A DNA stretch of 64,000 nucleotides from Owenia fusiformis (Eukaryota; Annelida; Polychaeta; Sabellida; Oweniidae). The notes below the pieces were generated by a model. That model was given only the letters and a program-made list of their open reading frames with translations, did no database searches and was not told the DNA's origin. Below are positions 11,801-21,900 of this stretch, piece after piece. Both the position numbers and the translations under genes were made by a program. How positions within the stretch are numbered: the first letter of the stretch is position 1; every line of letters begins with the position of its first letter. The stretch spans positions 26,401,915 to 26,465,914 of the forward strand of contig CAIIXF020000001.1 of NCBI GenBank assembly GCA_903813345.2. The letters are read 5' to 3'.

Positions 11801-14800
11801 GGAGATTATTTAACATTAAAGCAGGGTGCAATGTAAGTGCCGACCCAGAGGCTTCTAACACTTGAACCAATTTGCAACATGACAAATTGTGATACTATTT
11901 CATTTACACATACGATTGTATTAGATATTTTAGAAGAAAAATTGAAATGTAAGCGTACTGATGTCCTGAATAAATAAGATTTTGCTTTATTTTCTGAAGA
12001 CAATCATGTAATGTGCTTAAATGATACATACCAAGGATTCTGCCTTTCTGGCTACATTGTCTGGTATTGGTCTGGATGAAATCTTGTTGAGTGGTATGAA
12101 TGTATATCGTCTCTTCAGTCCACCATTTTGTAACAGTTTCTTACCAGTCACTTCAGAATCAACCACAACATTGTAGAGCTAAAAATCAATAATAAAATAG
12201 GTTTCATAATTCAATTTTGCTGTACATTCTAAAATTGCTCTTTATCATAACAGCAGAGGGTGATTGGATTTTACTTGCATACCAAAAATACAAGTTCACA
12301 CCTATGCCTTACCTTGCCTCCGGCTGCTACCTCCAGGGCAGTGGCGTACTTAGGGTCCTTCACTTTGATGAGGTTAGCCACCAGTCCATACACCTTACTG
12401 CGATCAAAGTTCTTCTCTGGATCTCTGTATTCAAACTGAAGCTGGGGAAACCTGAAAATAGTAAGTGCAAATGGGATATGCTGACATCTACCCCAAAAAC
12501 ATGCAAATACATATTCCGTGTTATATCAATATGAAAATGGTTGATAAAATTAATTAAGGAAACTTTTAAATAATCTCAGCTGGATTTACATTTAAACTCA
12601 AAAAATATAATTATCCTATCGAAATAATCTTTCCACAAATAGGGCCACTCAAAGGTGATCAACTAAGACAGATTTGACCACATTAGTGTAATGTTCTACC
12701 TTGCTTCAATGCCATCAATTTTCTCTTGAAGCTCCTGTACATCATGAAGTAGACCTCGTCTTGTTGATGTCAAATTTTCCTCTTTCCCATCTTCGTATCC
12801 AAGCTTACTCATCTCTGCCTAAATGAAAAATGACAAATTGATGGTTCATCAATTGATAAAATTGAGATGATGAAAGTTGACTTTTGTGCTTAAATGTTAC
12901 CCCTTGTTCTTTTTTGAAGAAAAGATAGGATTGGTACAAGACAAACACAGTAGAGATCTTCACTGTTTCTCCAATAAATTTTTTAGGCACCAACCCAATA
13001 CTGTAAAACGGGTAATTTTGACACCGGGAAATTTTAGCGATTTTTCAATTTTAGGGGGTTTTAGCGCGGGAAATCTTAGCTAAATGATGATTAATCTTTA
13101 AAAATCAAATTAGCGAAATGCATTAGAAATTTTATCATTTATGGCAGAAGAATGAATAACGGACATGACAGAGGAATTATCAAAATGTAAGACTTCTAAC
13201 GCACATGGTATTGGTCCAAACTACTGTATTTCACTGATGGATGGCTATTTATCCTTCAGATATTGAAAGAAACATATACGATTTAAAAATATTTACCTTT
13301 TTCAAATTACAAACCGGAAGTCGAGCACTGAACGAAAAGCTCCTTAAATACTAGTATTCATGTAGTTTCCCGGGAATTTGCAAATTTTACCGCCCGGTTT
13401 ATTTTAACCCCGGTTTATTTTAGCGAATTGAATTTTTAGCGAAACTATAGCGATCGCTAACAATCGCTAACAATTACCCCTCGCTAACAATACCCGTTTT
13501 ACAGTATACAAAAACACTGTCGATTTATTTGTACCTCCAGTTTCTGTGAATTCTTTTTGACAGCATCTAATGTTGCTTTATCTTTCTTGTAAGCCTGATC
13601 AGTTTTCTTTAAATCTGCTTGTTTCTTCTTGATCTCCTGTTGATGATGTTTCAACCTCATTGTGGCCTGTTTGGTCTCAGTGGAGCAGTTGCTGATCTCA
13701 TTCCTGGCAGCTAAATATGTAAAAATAATATAAAAGAATGAGCACTAGCATACAAAGCCTTCAAGTTAATCTTTGAAAAGGAATGCTACATAAAGCATAA
13801 TAAATAATATATGATGTACACTGTATATGTTTTTCCAAATTGCCTGAAATTGGTGGACATTTCTAAATGAAAGTAATTTTCTTTGGGAGATAACAAGAAT
13901 TCTTATGTTAGTTTAATATCGATAAACATTAGCCAAAAGATGGATGAGGGGGAAGACTTAATACTTCGATAAATGACTTTCACCTAAAAGAGAACTCACC
14001 TAGGAGCTGGTCATTAAGTGAGGCATCCTCTCCATCTGCATTACTAGAGAGACCAGCACTGACAGCATGGAAATGTTTCTGTGCAGCCTCATGTGCCTTC
14101 TTATCTGCCTCACTAGTCTCTTGAAGCTTCTCATAGCCACTCACTATTTTATCAACTTCTTTCTCTTTTGTCTTCATGGCAGCTTTGTCCTGAAGGAATA
14201 CATTACAAACGTTTTCCATGATCAAGTAGATTTTTAAGAGGGAGTATCCGAGGATTAGCTCTCTGTAGCTATTTACTATGGTGAAAAAATAAATCAACAC
14301 CTTTTTGATATTTAAATCCTAAAATGTTTGGGAGAGCTTGTTATAAGATTTCTAAGATATGAATTCATTTCAAACACTTCTTTTTTGCAAAATTTTCTCT
14401 ATATGACCAATTACTGTTTCTCTTTTAATTAGATGGTGACATTTTAAATAAGGCCACAACCTAGACAAATATTCTTATGCACTTACATCTTGACACTGTT
14501 TAGTCAAAGATTTATGTTTCTTCTGCTCAGTTTTAAGGTTCTCTTTTTTAAGGTCCACAGCACTCTGAGATTTTGTGTGAGCTTTTTTCTTCTCATTTAG
14601 ATCTGCTTCTATCTGTTCCATAACACCCCCAGCCTCCTGAAAATAAAAATTACAAATTATATTATTCAAATGAACTGCAATATGAGAACTTTACAGTGGC
14701 TTAGGTCATCTGAAAAATCGGGTGCCTGAACTCAGATGCACCGGGATATTTATTACTTCTAGTGAAACTGATTACATCGGTTTCAGTTGAGTGAAAATCT

Positions 14801-17800
14801 ATAAATAGTATCATAGGGAATAACAAACCAGGTGTTTATGCAGGTCAAATGGCTAGTTTTGAATCAATGTTGATCGAGTTAAGAAGTTTGAAGAAGTTTC
14901 CTTGCAAAAAATCCCTCTGTTAAGTGCTACTGTATAAAATCTGTTGCAGTGTGTGCAAAGAATTTAAGTACATAGTTGAATGAATTATGAATGATTTAAT
15001 CCACCCGTGCATTGTTTCCTTGACTTTGTGCTACCACACTCATGCAAAGGTCTGGAAACAACACATTAGTGGATTAAATCATCCGCAATGCATTGAGTCC
15101 TGGACTTAAATTCTTAAATTGAATAAGAGATTATTTTCATTCGAGCTTACCTGATCTCTTTTCTTCTCTAGCTCAGCTATATCTTTATCAAGTTGGTTGA
15201 GTTTGTCCTTTACTTGCTGCATGGTGCCATTCAGTTTGTCAACAGTCTCCTGCATCTTCTTCAGATCATCTGCAGACCTCTTGCAGGTCTCCTGTTAGAA
15301 TACCAATTTAGAAATGAAATGTAGGGAATTACATGCTCACTAATGGGAGATGATTATCAACACCTCCATGCTGAACAGCTAATTAATAGTATTGGCCATA
15401 TGAGAATCCTTTAAATGATTTTCATAACAAGACAGAGTGACAGACACCCAGACTATGGAGACATTTTTCGACTATTTGCAGCAAGGAGGAGGAGGGACAA
15501 ATACCTTAACTGACATTTCAAGCATATTTTGTCATATAGCTATGTCTTGACTTGTGAAGCAGGGTTGATATTTATGAGGTAACGGGCACCTATAACTTTG
15601 ATTATAGAATATCTCACTGAATGTGTTTTCTCTGAAACAGTTACTAACAGATTGACAAAACAATTGAACAGAAAAATGAACTTTCCATACCACTTACCTC
15701 AGCACATACAAACTGGTATGCAATGTAGAGTTTATTAAGATGCTCTAACTCCCTGATTACTTTCTGGTATTCTAGATATGACGACCTCTCAGCCTGCAGT
15801 TTTGTCAATGTGGGGGAAATCTCTTCTTTCAAGATCTGAAACATGAAAAGTAATTCATGTCATGCATGTTCTTTATTCAGTAAACTTCATAATAATCTAT
15901 GGCTTATAATATACAAAGGATGAAAAATTATGGTTTTATGAAATTCATGATTTTATAAATCTTGAAACAAAATATACTTTTACAATGATAATTTGTACTA
16001 ACAGTATCAATTTCTCTCAGTTTTGTATCTTTCTTCTCTATAGTTTTTTGGGCAGCTTCCTTTTTGCTTTCATATAGTCGAGTTCCAGCGGCCTCCTCTA
16101 TCATGGACAAAATCTGAAGGGAAATATGCAACACATTAATAGAAATAGGATATACACAAAGAAAGGACCAGGTTATACCAGTAGATATAACTTTTATTAA
16201 AATAATTGAATATAGAAAAATATGAACTGAACGGTGGCCAAGGAGAAGGAAAATGCATGGTATGTATGAAGTGCATGTTTTTGTCCAAACATATTACTGT
16301 ATTTATATCATATTACTATTATTTTTAAGTTTTTTTTTTTTTATTTAAGCAATTGTTCTTGTCAAAATATCTATTCTCTTAAAATTCCTACTGTGAATAC
16401 TTTATACCAGGAAAACTAAAGAATTTCACATTTATGTGTTCAATCCATTTACATTTATTTATTAATTTGGAAGATTTTTGCATTTTTCCATAAATATGTC
16501 AACTGTACACTTTACAAGCAATTTTGTCTCCCGTCTTATTCTATCATTTGGGAGATTACTGGAGAAAACACTGGTATATTTCAGTGTACATGTAATTACC
16601 TCTGGAGGCTTCATATTGAGTACTTTAGTGATGCGTCCCTGCATGATGAGAAAGTGAGGGTTGTTGATGTTCAGTTGGACAGACCGGAAAAGATCCTGGA
16701 CACGATTGTTGTTTGCGTTACTTCCATTGATCAGATATTTGTTCCTTCCTCCTATTACAACCTGGAGAAGAAAAACAAATGATAAAGATTCATCAAACCC
16801 CACATATCAATTATCATTAAATATGTACTCAAACAACACATGAAACTTCAACATTTGAAACTTTATACAAGTCATTAACATGCAAAATGTCACTACCTGC
16901 CATTTGTTACAGACCCTCAACTCCAAATGCTAGATGACGAACACCATCCACAAAAACAGAGACTATAACAATATGTTAGACTAACATCAATAATCGGCAT
17001 TGTTTTATAAAGAGTGAGACACAAGTTTATAAAGGTACACTTGTTAAAGAATATATTATAAGCGCAGTACCTGTCTCGTGACTGTGATTTCTTCATATTG
17101 TTCATATCCAAGAGGACTCTGCTTCTTATCCATGTTATCAAAGGTAATGCTGACAGTTGCTTTGGTGACGCCAGCTTGCCCACTCTTGTAGACGAGTTCT
17201 TGAAGATTGCTTGCTCTTACCTAAATAGAAGAAATATTCAGAGTGTAGAAGTGAGAAGAAACAATCATCAGTTTGAAACATAAAACATCATTGTCCTTTT
17301 TCAAACATGGTCAACCATTTACACACTGCACAGTGCAAAAGGTAATAAATTTATGAAGATGAGTTTTAAATAATCAAAAACAAGAAAATGCAGTGACCCT
17401 ATCATTGTTGAGATCTTAATTGTATCATGATACACATCAAAATACTGTGGATAATTAAGGCAATGAACAAAACCACACACTTGTTTATGGTGGTGACAAT
17501 TTATGAGTAATGTCACAGATGATGGTATCATATTGCAAGAATTCATTACCAAGAATGTTATATGACATCATAATTTGGAGTCTGTATCATGCCATTTTAC
17601 AACATTGCATTTAGCTCCATGATTTGACATGTACGTGGAGATTTAAAAATATAATAATGATTTAATTTCTATATAAAAATATTTAATAATTTTGATGTTA
17701 AATTCAGTATTTGATTGATTGATATAATTTAGGTAGGGCAAAGGTTTGCAACGTCGACATTTGGGGTAATGTTGACATGAGAAAAGGGGTAACTTCGACA

Positions 17801-18625
17801 CTTAGGCTACTTGTATAATAGAAAAAATAAGAATTTCCTTATTCTGCTGTTTGATTTCGAAAAAATAAAAACCTTATAAGATCTCGATTCATGCAAAAAA
17901 AGAAAACATGGTCTAAACCTACAGATCAGAAATTTAGAGCAAATAAACAAGGTGTCAAAGTTACCCCATATGTCAAAGTTGCCCAAATTAAATTGAGACA
18001 AAATAGCCTACCCCTTCGCACTAGAATTAGGTGATGAATTGAATAATTATAGGCATATGTATGTATGTATAACATGTATAAAAAAGATTAAGTTGAATAC
18101 ATCAAGTAAAGAGGTTCTACGTGGTATATTCGACTCAATCTTTTTTAGACATTCCTGAGCCGATAATTATATTTAGCAAAGCTGACCAAAAATCGAGATC
18201 TCCAATCAGGTAGCTAAGCAACATCGGAGAATCAACCACATGCTATCTATTGCAAGACTTACGGCTGGTGTAACCATCACCAATGGCAGGCATTGCAATA
18301 TAATACAACATTGTCGCGGTTATACCAGGCTTTCACGATAACACTATCACAGTCATGGCAGGATCCTTGCGCTACTTAAAGACGCTGAATAACATGGTGA
18401 CGGTTACGCCAGGCGTAAGTCTTGCAACAGATAGGGTCTCGAATCAACAACACTTACCTGGCTGAGATTTGAGATCCCAAGAAGAAAACAAATGGAGTCC
18501 AAAATATTTGATTTTCCACTTCCATTCAAACCTGTGATGGCATTGAACATGGGATCAAAACCATTTACCTCAGTCCTTTGGGCATAGGATTTAAATCCAT
18601 CGATTATTATGGATTTGATATACAT
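2863..18625 (-). CDS. SMC2: Structural maintenance of chromosomes protein 2 (condensin ATPase subunit)
   Basis: The protein is the SMC2 half of the SMC2-SMC4 ATPase at the core of condensin, which compacts mitotic chromosomes. I read 23 coding exons (minus strand, listed high to low): 18458-18625, 17071-17220, 16600-16761, 16003-16113, 15698-15835, 15151-15291, 14487-14636, 14000-14189, 13535-13710, 12700-12818, 12313-12451, 12032-12178, 11594-11798, 9900-10035, 9476-9600, 8947-9140, 7362-7505, 6904-7098, 6428-6628, 4366-4491, 3846-3997, 3313-3460, 2863-3099. They total 3654 bp, giving 1217 aa (human about 1197). It begins [16 protein letters not shown], with Walker A GLNGSGKS at residues 32-39. 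Two long charged coiled coils flank a hinge at about 515-665. LSGGQ is at 1085-1089 and Walker [10 protein letters not shown] follows, with the catalytic acidic pair near 1113-1114. The tail is Lys/Asn/Ser-rich. Every junction is GT-AG and keeps frame. The introns hold at least seven repeat elements, annotated separately. Identity is very secure; a few splice positions could be off by a codon. Confidence 0.97.
4908..6390. mobile_element. Non-autonomous element with 162-bp internal tandem array and TATGTCCCCACCA ends
   Basis: The element lies in the SMC2 intron between the exons ending at 6428 and starting at 4491. Inverted ends TATGTCCCCACCA (4908-4920) and its complement (6378-6390) bracket about 1.5 kb. 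A TA at each edge could be a target duplication, which would make the true ends TGTCCCC. Inside are about six copies of a unit near 162 bp, recognisable by AAAATCCAAAATGGCTGCC near 4991, 5154, 5316, 5478, 5640 and 5800. There is no coding capacity. The right end lies only 37 bp from a splice donor. The superfamily is not identified. Confidence 0.7.
6293..6347. repeat. GACG/GACA microsatellite
   Basis: A run of GGAC and AGAC tetranucleotides forms the right-hand part of the 4908-6390 element. It mirrors the CCGT run at 266-350. Confidence 0.9.
6700..6800 (-). mobile_element. tRNA-Ser/Leu-like SINE fragment
   Basis: On the minus strand the sequence reads like a type II tRNA head: an A-box-like TGGCCGAGAGG (complement of 6781-6791) and a B-box-like GAGTTCGAGAC (complement of 6722-6732), about 50 bp apart. 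The acceptor stem does not pair, so it is not a functional tRNA. A second copy of its B-box end and following sequence is at 62351-62385, which supports a dispersed SINE. Confidence 0.6.
7666..8755 (+). mobile_element. Decayed mariner-type transposon
   Basis: The terminal inverted repeats are about 35 bp with one mismatch, starting CGAGGGGTGATCCAAAAG at 7666 and mirrored to 8755. TA dinucleotides sit just outside (7664-7665 and 8756-8757), as expected for Tc1/mariner insertion. In the plus strand near 8200-8260 a translated stretch reads [19 protein letters not shown], matching the mariner transposase motif PDLAPCDFxLFPxLK that carries the last catalytic Asp. The surrounding frame has stops and shifts, and the element is only 1090 bp long, so it is dead and internally deleted. 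A separate 20-bp inverted pair lies inside (7841-7860 and 8563-8582). It sits in an SMC2 intron. Confidence 0.85.
10385..11569. mobile_element. Non-autonomous CACTA (EnSpm-like) DNA transposon
   Basis: Perfect 32-bp terminal inverted repeats begin CACTACGGGCAAATTATT (10385-10416, mirrored at 11538-11569). They are flanked by a 3-bp direct repeat ATC (10382-10384 and 11570-11572). A CACTA terminus with a 3-bp target duplication is the hallmark of the CACTA/EnSpm (CMC) superfamily. A second short shared block, CGCTAGGTG, lies just inside both ends. The 1185-bp interior has no transposase-like reading frame. It lies in the SMC2 intron between the exons at 11594-11798 and 9900-10035. Confidence 0.8.
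13001..13504. mobile_element. MITE with CTGTAAAACGGGTA ends
   Basis: Inverted 14-bp ends CTGTAAAACGGGTA start at 13001 and finish at 13504, with TA on both sides as a possible target duplication. The interior repeats TTTTAGCG and CGCTAACAAT several times near the ends. There is no coding sequence. It lies within an SMC2 intron. The superfamily is uncertain; the TA target would fit Tc1/mariner-type elements. Confidence 0.7.
14960..15113. repeat. Hairpin-forming inverted repeat (MITE-like)
   Basis: Two arms of about 55 bp, from GAATTTAAGT at 14960 and its mirror ending 15113, share GATGATTTAATCCAC and TTGTTTCC blocks around a roughly 40-bp centre. The element stands 37 bp downstream of the SMC2 splice donor at 15151. 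It has no coding capacity. Confidence 0.75.
17747..17985. repeat. Diverged inverted repeat in SMC2 intron 1
   Basis: The left arm (TTGGGGTAATGTTGACAT and the following GGGGTAACTTCGACAC) is complementary, with mismatches, to the right arm around 17950-17985, which reads GTGTCAAAGTTACCCC. It is probably an old MITE. I could not define its ends. Confidence 0.5.
18243..18434. repeat. Hairpin inverted repeat next to the SMC2 exon 1 splice donor
   Basis: Arms of about 42 bp begin CTATCTATTGCAAGACTTAC at 18243 and are mirrored up to 18434, with a handful of mismatches. The outer edge is 23 bp from the SMC2 exon 1 donor (18457). It is a MITE-like, non-coding element. Confidence 0.75.
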
Positions 18626-18977
18626 AGTGCTTATTTAAAATAGCCTAATCACAACAAGAATATTGTCTATTCCATCAAAATATTGACAGAAAATCAAAAA
18701 CCGCTTAAATTTGGCGGTCGTTCAGTGCGCATGCGTAAGGCTGGTGTCTCAAAAATGTTCTTTAAAACATATCATAAAGCGTCCAGAAAGACATTTTGCA
18801 AGAGCTTTATACCTTTATTTACCCTTTAATCGCTTATCTAGAATTTATTATATTTGTGAAAATGCAAATAATTAATTATTCTGTTGAAATGAAATAGGAC
18901 TTTCATAAATATTCAGTCCTTATATTTGTTTATACTTCCGGTTTGAACTTTTCAAAAATTGATTTTTCTTCCTCATC
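18626..18977. promoter_or_regulatory. Bidirectional promoter region of SMC2 and CFAP410
   Basis: The start codons of SMC2 (minus) and CFAP410 (plus) are 352 bp apart, so both 5' UTRs and both core promoters should lie here unless there are unseen upstream exons. TGCGCATGCGTA at 18726-18737 is nearly identical to the NRF1 palindrome YGCGCAYGCGCR, a motif typical of TATA-less bidirectional promoters. There is no convincing TATA box at a sensible distance from either start codon. The regulatory role is inferred. Confidence 0.6.
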
Positions 18978-21900
18978 ATGGTAAAACTAAATGAAGGACT
19001 GGTTCTTGCAAGATCAAGAGCTGCCGATCTAGAAAGTGTCATAAAACTTAACTGCTGGTGAGTATTTCTCTGATCTAAACTGATGATATATTACTGCTTT
19101 TATATATGAAAATGAAAATGATGGCTCTAAAATCTTGTCAACTTTGGATGGAAACCATATGTCTAAGGGGGCTGCCCATTGGTCCCAATCTTAATCATCT
19201 GAATCCCATTGGCCCAAATCCCAATTGCCCAAATCCCAATCTTTTGAGTCCCAATCGTCGGAAATCCCATAGGTCCAAATCCAATTGGTCCGAAACCGAA
19301 TTATCAAAATCCCAATGGTCCAAATCCTGTTCGTCTGAATCCAATTCGTCCAAAACCTAATGATCTGATGGTGACATAATTAAAATGCGAAGCTTTTATC
19401 AAGATGTCCAAAAATAATCTCCACAATCTAATGAGTGGGTTTTATATAATGTTTTGCTTCAAGTTCAATGGTCATTTCTTTCAAACAAGGATTAAATTAA
19501 GGTCTCATGGAAGTTAACAGGAAGTGACAAAACAAAAAATGACAAAGCCATGCTGGATTTTGAAAATTTTTTGAACCAAGATAACAGAGTTCTGTTTGGA
19601 CCTCCAGTCAGTTTAACTAGTTCCACATATCATTTACATGACCAGGAACACAGTTGAAATGGTCAGAATGACCATAAACATGATAGAATAACCTTTTCAG
19701 CCCTCTGAAAATGTGACTAAAAATAGCTAAGAGTAGGTGCTCAGGAAAGGTCACTGAACAGAATCTTTTGACTTTTTCAGAAAATGTGCCCAATATATTG
19801 CTCTAAATGATACAATTCGAAAAAATTTGATATCATTCTTAGAAAAAGAAAAAATTGAAAAAAACTGAATTGAAAATCGATCTATTTTCCTTTTTACTAC
19901 AGCCATTATTGTTTCAGACGATTTTTTAAAATTTCAAAGATTGTGTCATTTAGAGCAATATATTGGACACATATTCTGAAAAAATCAAAAGATTCTGTTC
20001 ATTGACCTTTCCTGAGCACCTACTTTTAGCTATTTTTCAGTCACATTTTCAGAGGGCTAAAAAGGTTATTTTATCATGTTTATGGTCATTCTGACCCTTT
20101 CAATTGTGTTCCTGGTCATGTAGATGATAATTGGAACTAGTTAAACTGACTGGAGGTCCAAACAGAACTCTGTTATCTTGGTTCAAAAAATTTTCAAAAT
20201 CCAGCATGGCTTTGTCATTTTTTGTTTTGTCATTTCCTGTTAACTTCCATGAGACCTTAAGTCACTGGGTGTTTCAGTTTCATACTCATATTTCACAAAG
20301 TGTAAAATGCTAAACGTAGTATTTCCAATAAACATGGCTGGTTAAACCATGGGCTTTCAACTAGAAGGGTAGGCAACTTCCCATATTTCATACATGAGCA
20401 TTGCCTTGGTTTTCAATATTGGAGAATGTACACATTCCAAGAAAATCTTATTTTGCACTTTTTATTCATGATTTAAAGAAATAACTCAAAAATAAAAACA
20501 TGAGTTTCTACATACATGTTGATAATTTAATAAGAAATGAAATTCATCAGGCTTTGTATAAAAAACCTCCTACCCACGTACCCTCGTACCCACGTACGTG
20601 GGTCCTGACCCAGTCTTTAAAGAGTTAAATCTTTAACATTTTTTAAACATTATTCTATCTCAATGTATGCTTAATTATGGATGAATTTATGTACCCATAT
20701 GCCTTTATTTCTAGATCGGACATCTGTCTCGTCATAAAATAAAGCCGGCATTGCATAATGTTCATTTGAGCTATTTGAGTGTTGTTTTTGATATATCGAA
20801 GCGATTTTTTGTTGATCGGGCAGTCTTACAGTGTACAACCAATCTATTGCTTGGCGCAAATTGGCCACATGGGGCATGTGTTGTAAAGTGCTGTAGTTTT
20901 TGACTCCTGAGCAGAATATGGTCAAACTTTCACAACAAAATTCACATTGAATGACCTGAATGATTCTGGATTGACGAAGTTATTCAACTTTTCATCGGTC
21001 CTGTTTTTTAACACCCTGTAGTTTCGATTTTTATCACATATACTTTTTATTCTTTCAAACGATATTACAAGTATTCATTGTTTGCACGACAGATTTGAAC
21101 TATACGTGTAATTTGTCTTATGTCTTTTATTTAATTTAACATCAGAATTGGAGATACAAAGTGATAGAGTGATCAATTCACACGATCTCAAGGAATAATA
21201 AAGGCTGCATTTCTGTTTAACCGTGGCGCAATTGAATAACGAAATATTTGAAAAGTAGAAGGATTCGCTATATTCGTTTTTAATCGCTTTTTGGCACAAT
21301 TTAAGGATAATTGTGCGCACTAGTTCAGTGAATCATTTAGATGGAATTAAAAGTTAGAGTTGCCAAGCTTATGCAGGGGAGTGTAAGTTTGGTTTTGTAA
21401 ACTTCGACATTATTCATGGCCGTTTGATCCATAATTAGGTAATATGAAGAGTAGAGTTTTATTTTGACAATGATTTGATGTAAAACTGGTTTGAATGATA
21501 AAAGTTCAGCTTTGTAGTTTCTAGCTTTTTGCGCGTAAAACGTGAATACAATGGACAACAACGACACCAAATCTTTGACTAACATACGTTAATAACGTAT
21601 AATATTCGTAAGAATGAATTCTAATAACATTTGAAATAAACATCTAATAAAATGTGGTGAATTTAATTGGTTGGAAACTCTAAGAAATATATTTTTAAAA
21701 AGATGTCAACTTTTGGACAAGGGTAAACTTCCCGGGACATTTACAATCTGCATGAGGTAACATGAGGCACGGATTGCACTGAACGAAGGCTAGGAGATTG
21801 CTAATCAGCACTGATGTGTTATACAGGTAAGACTGCCCGATCAACAAAAAACATTTCGACATATCAAAAACATAAATCAAATAGCTCAAAAATAATTCAA

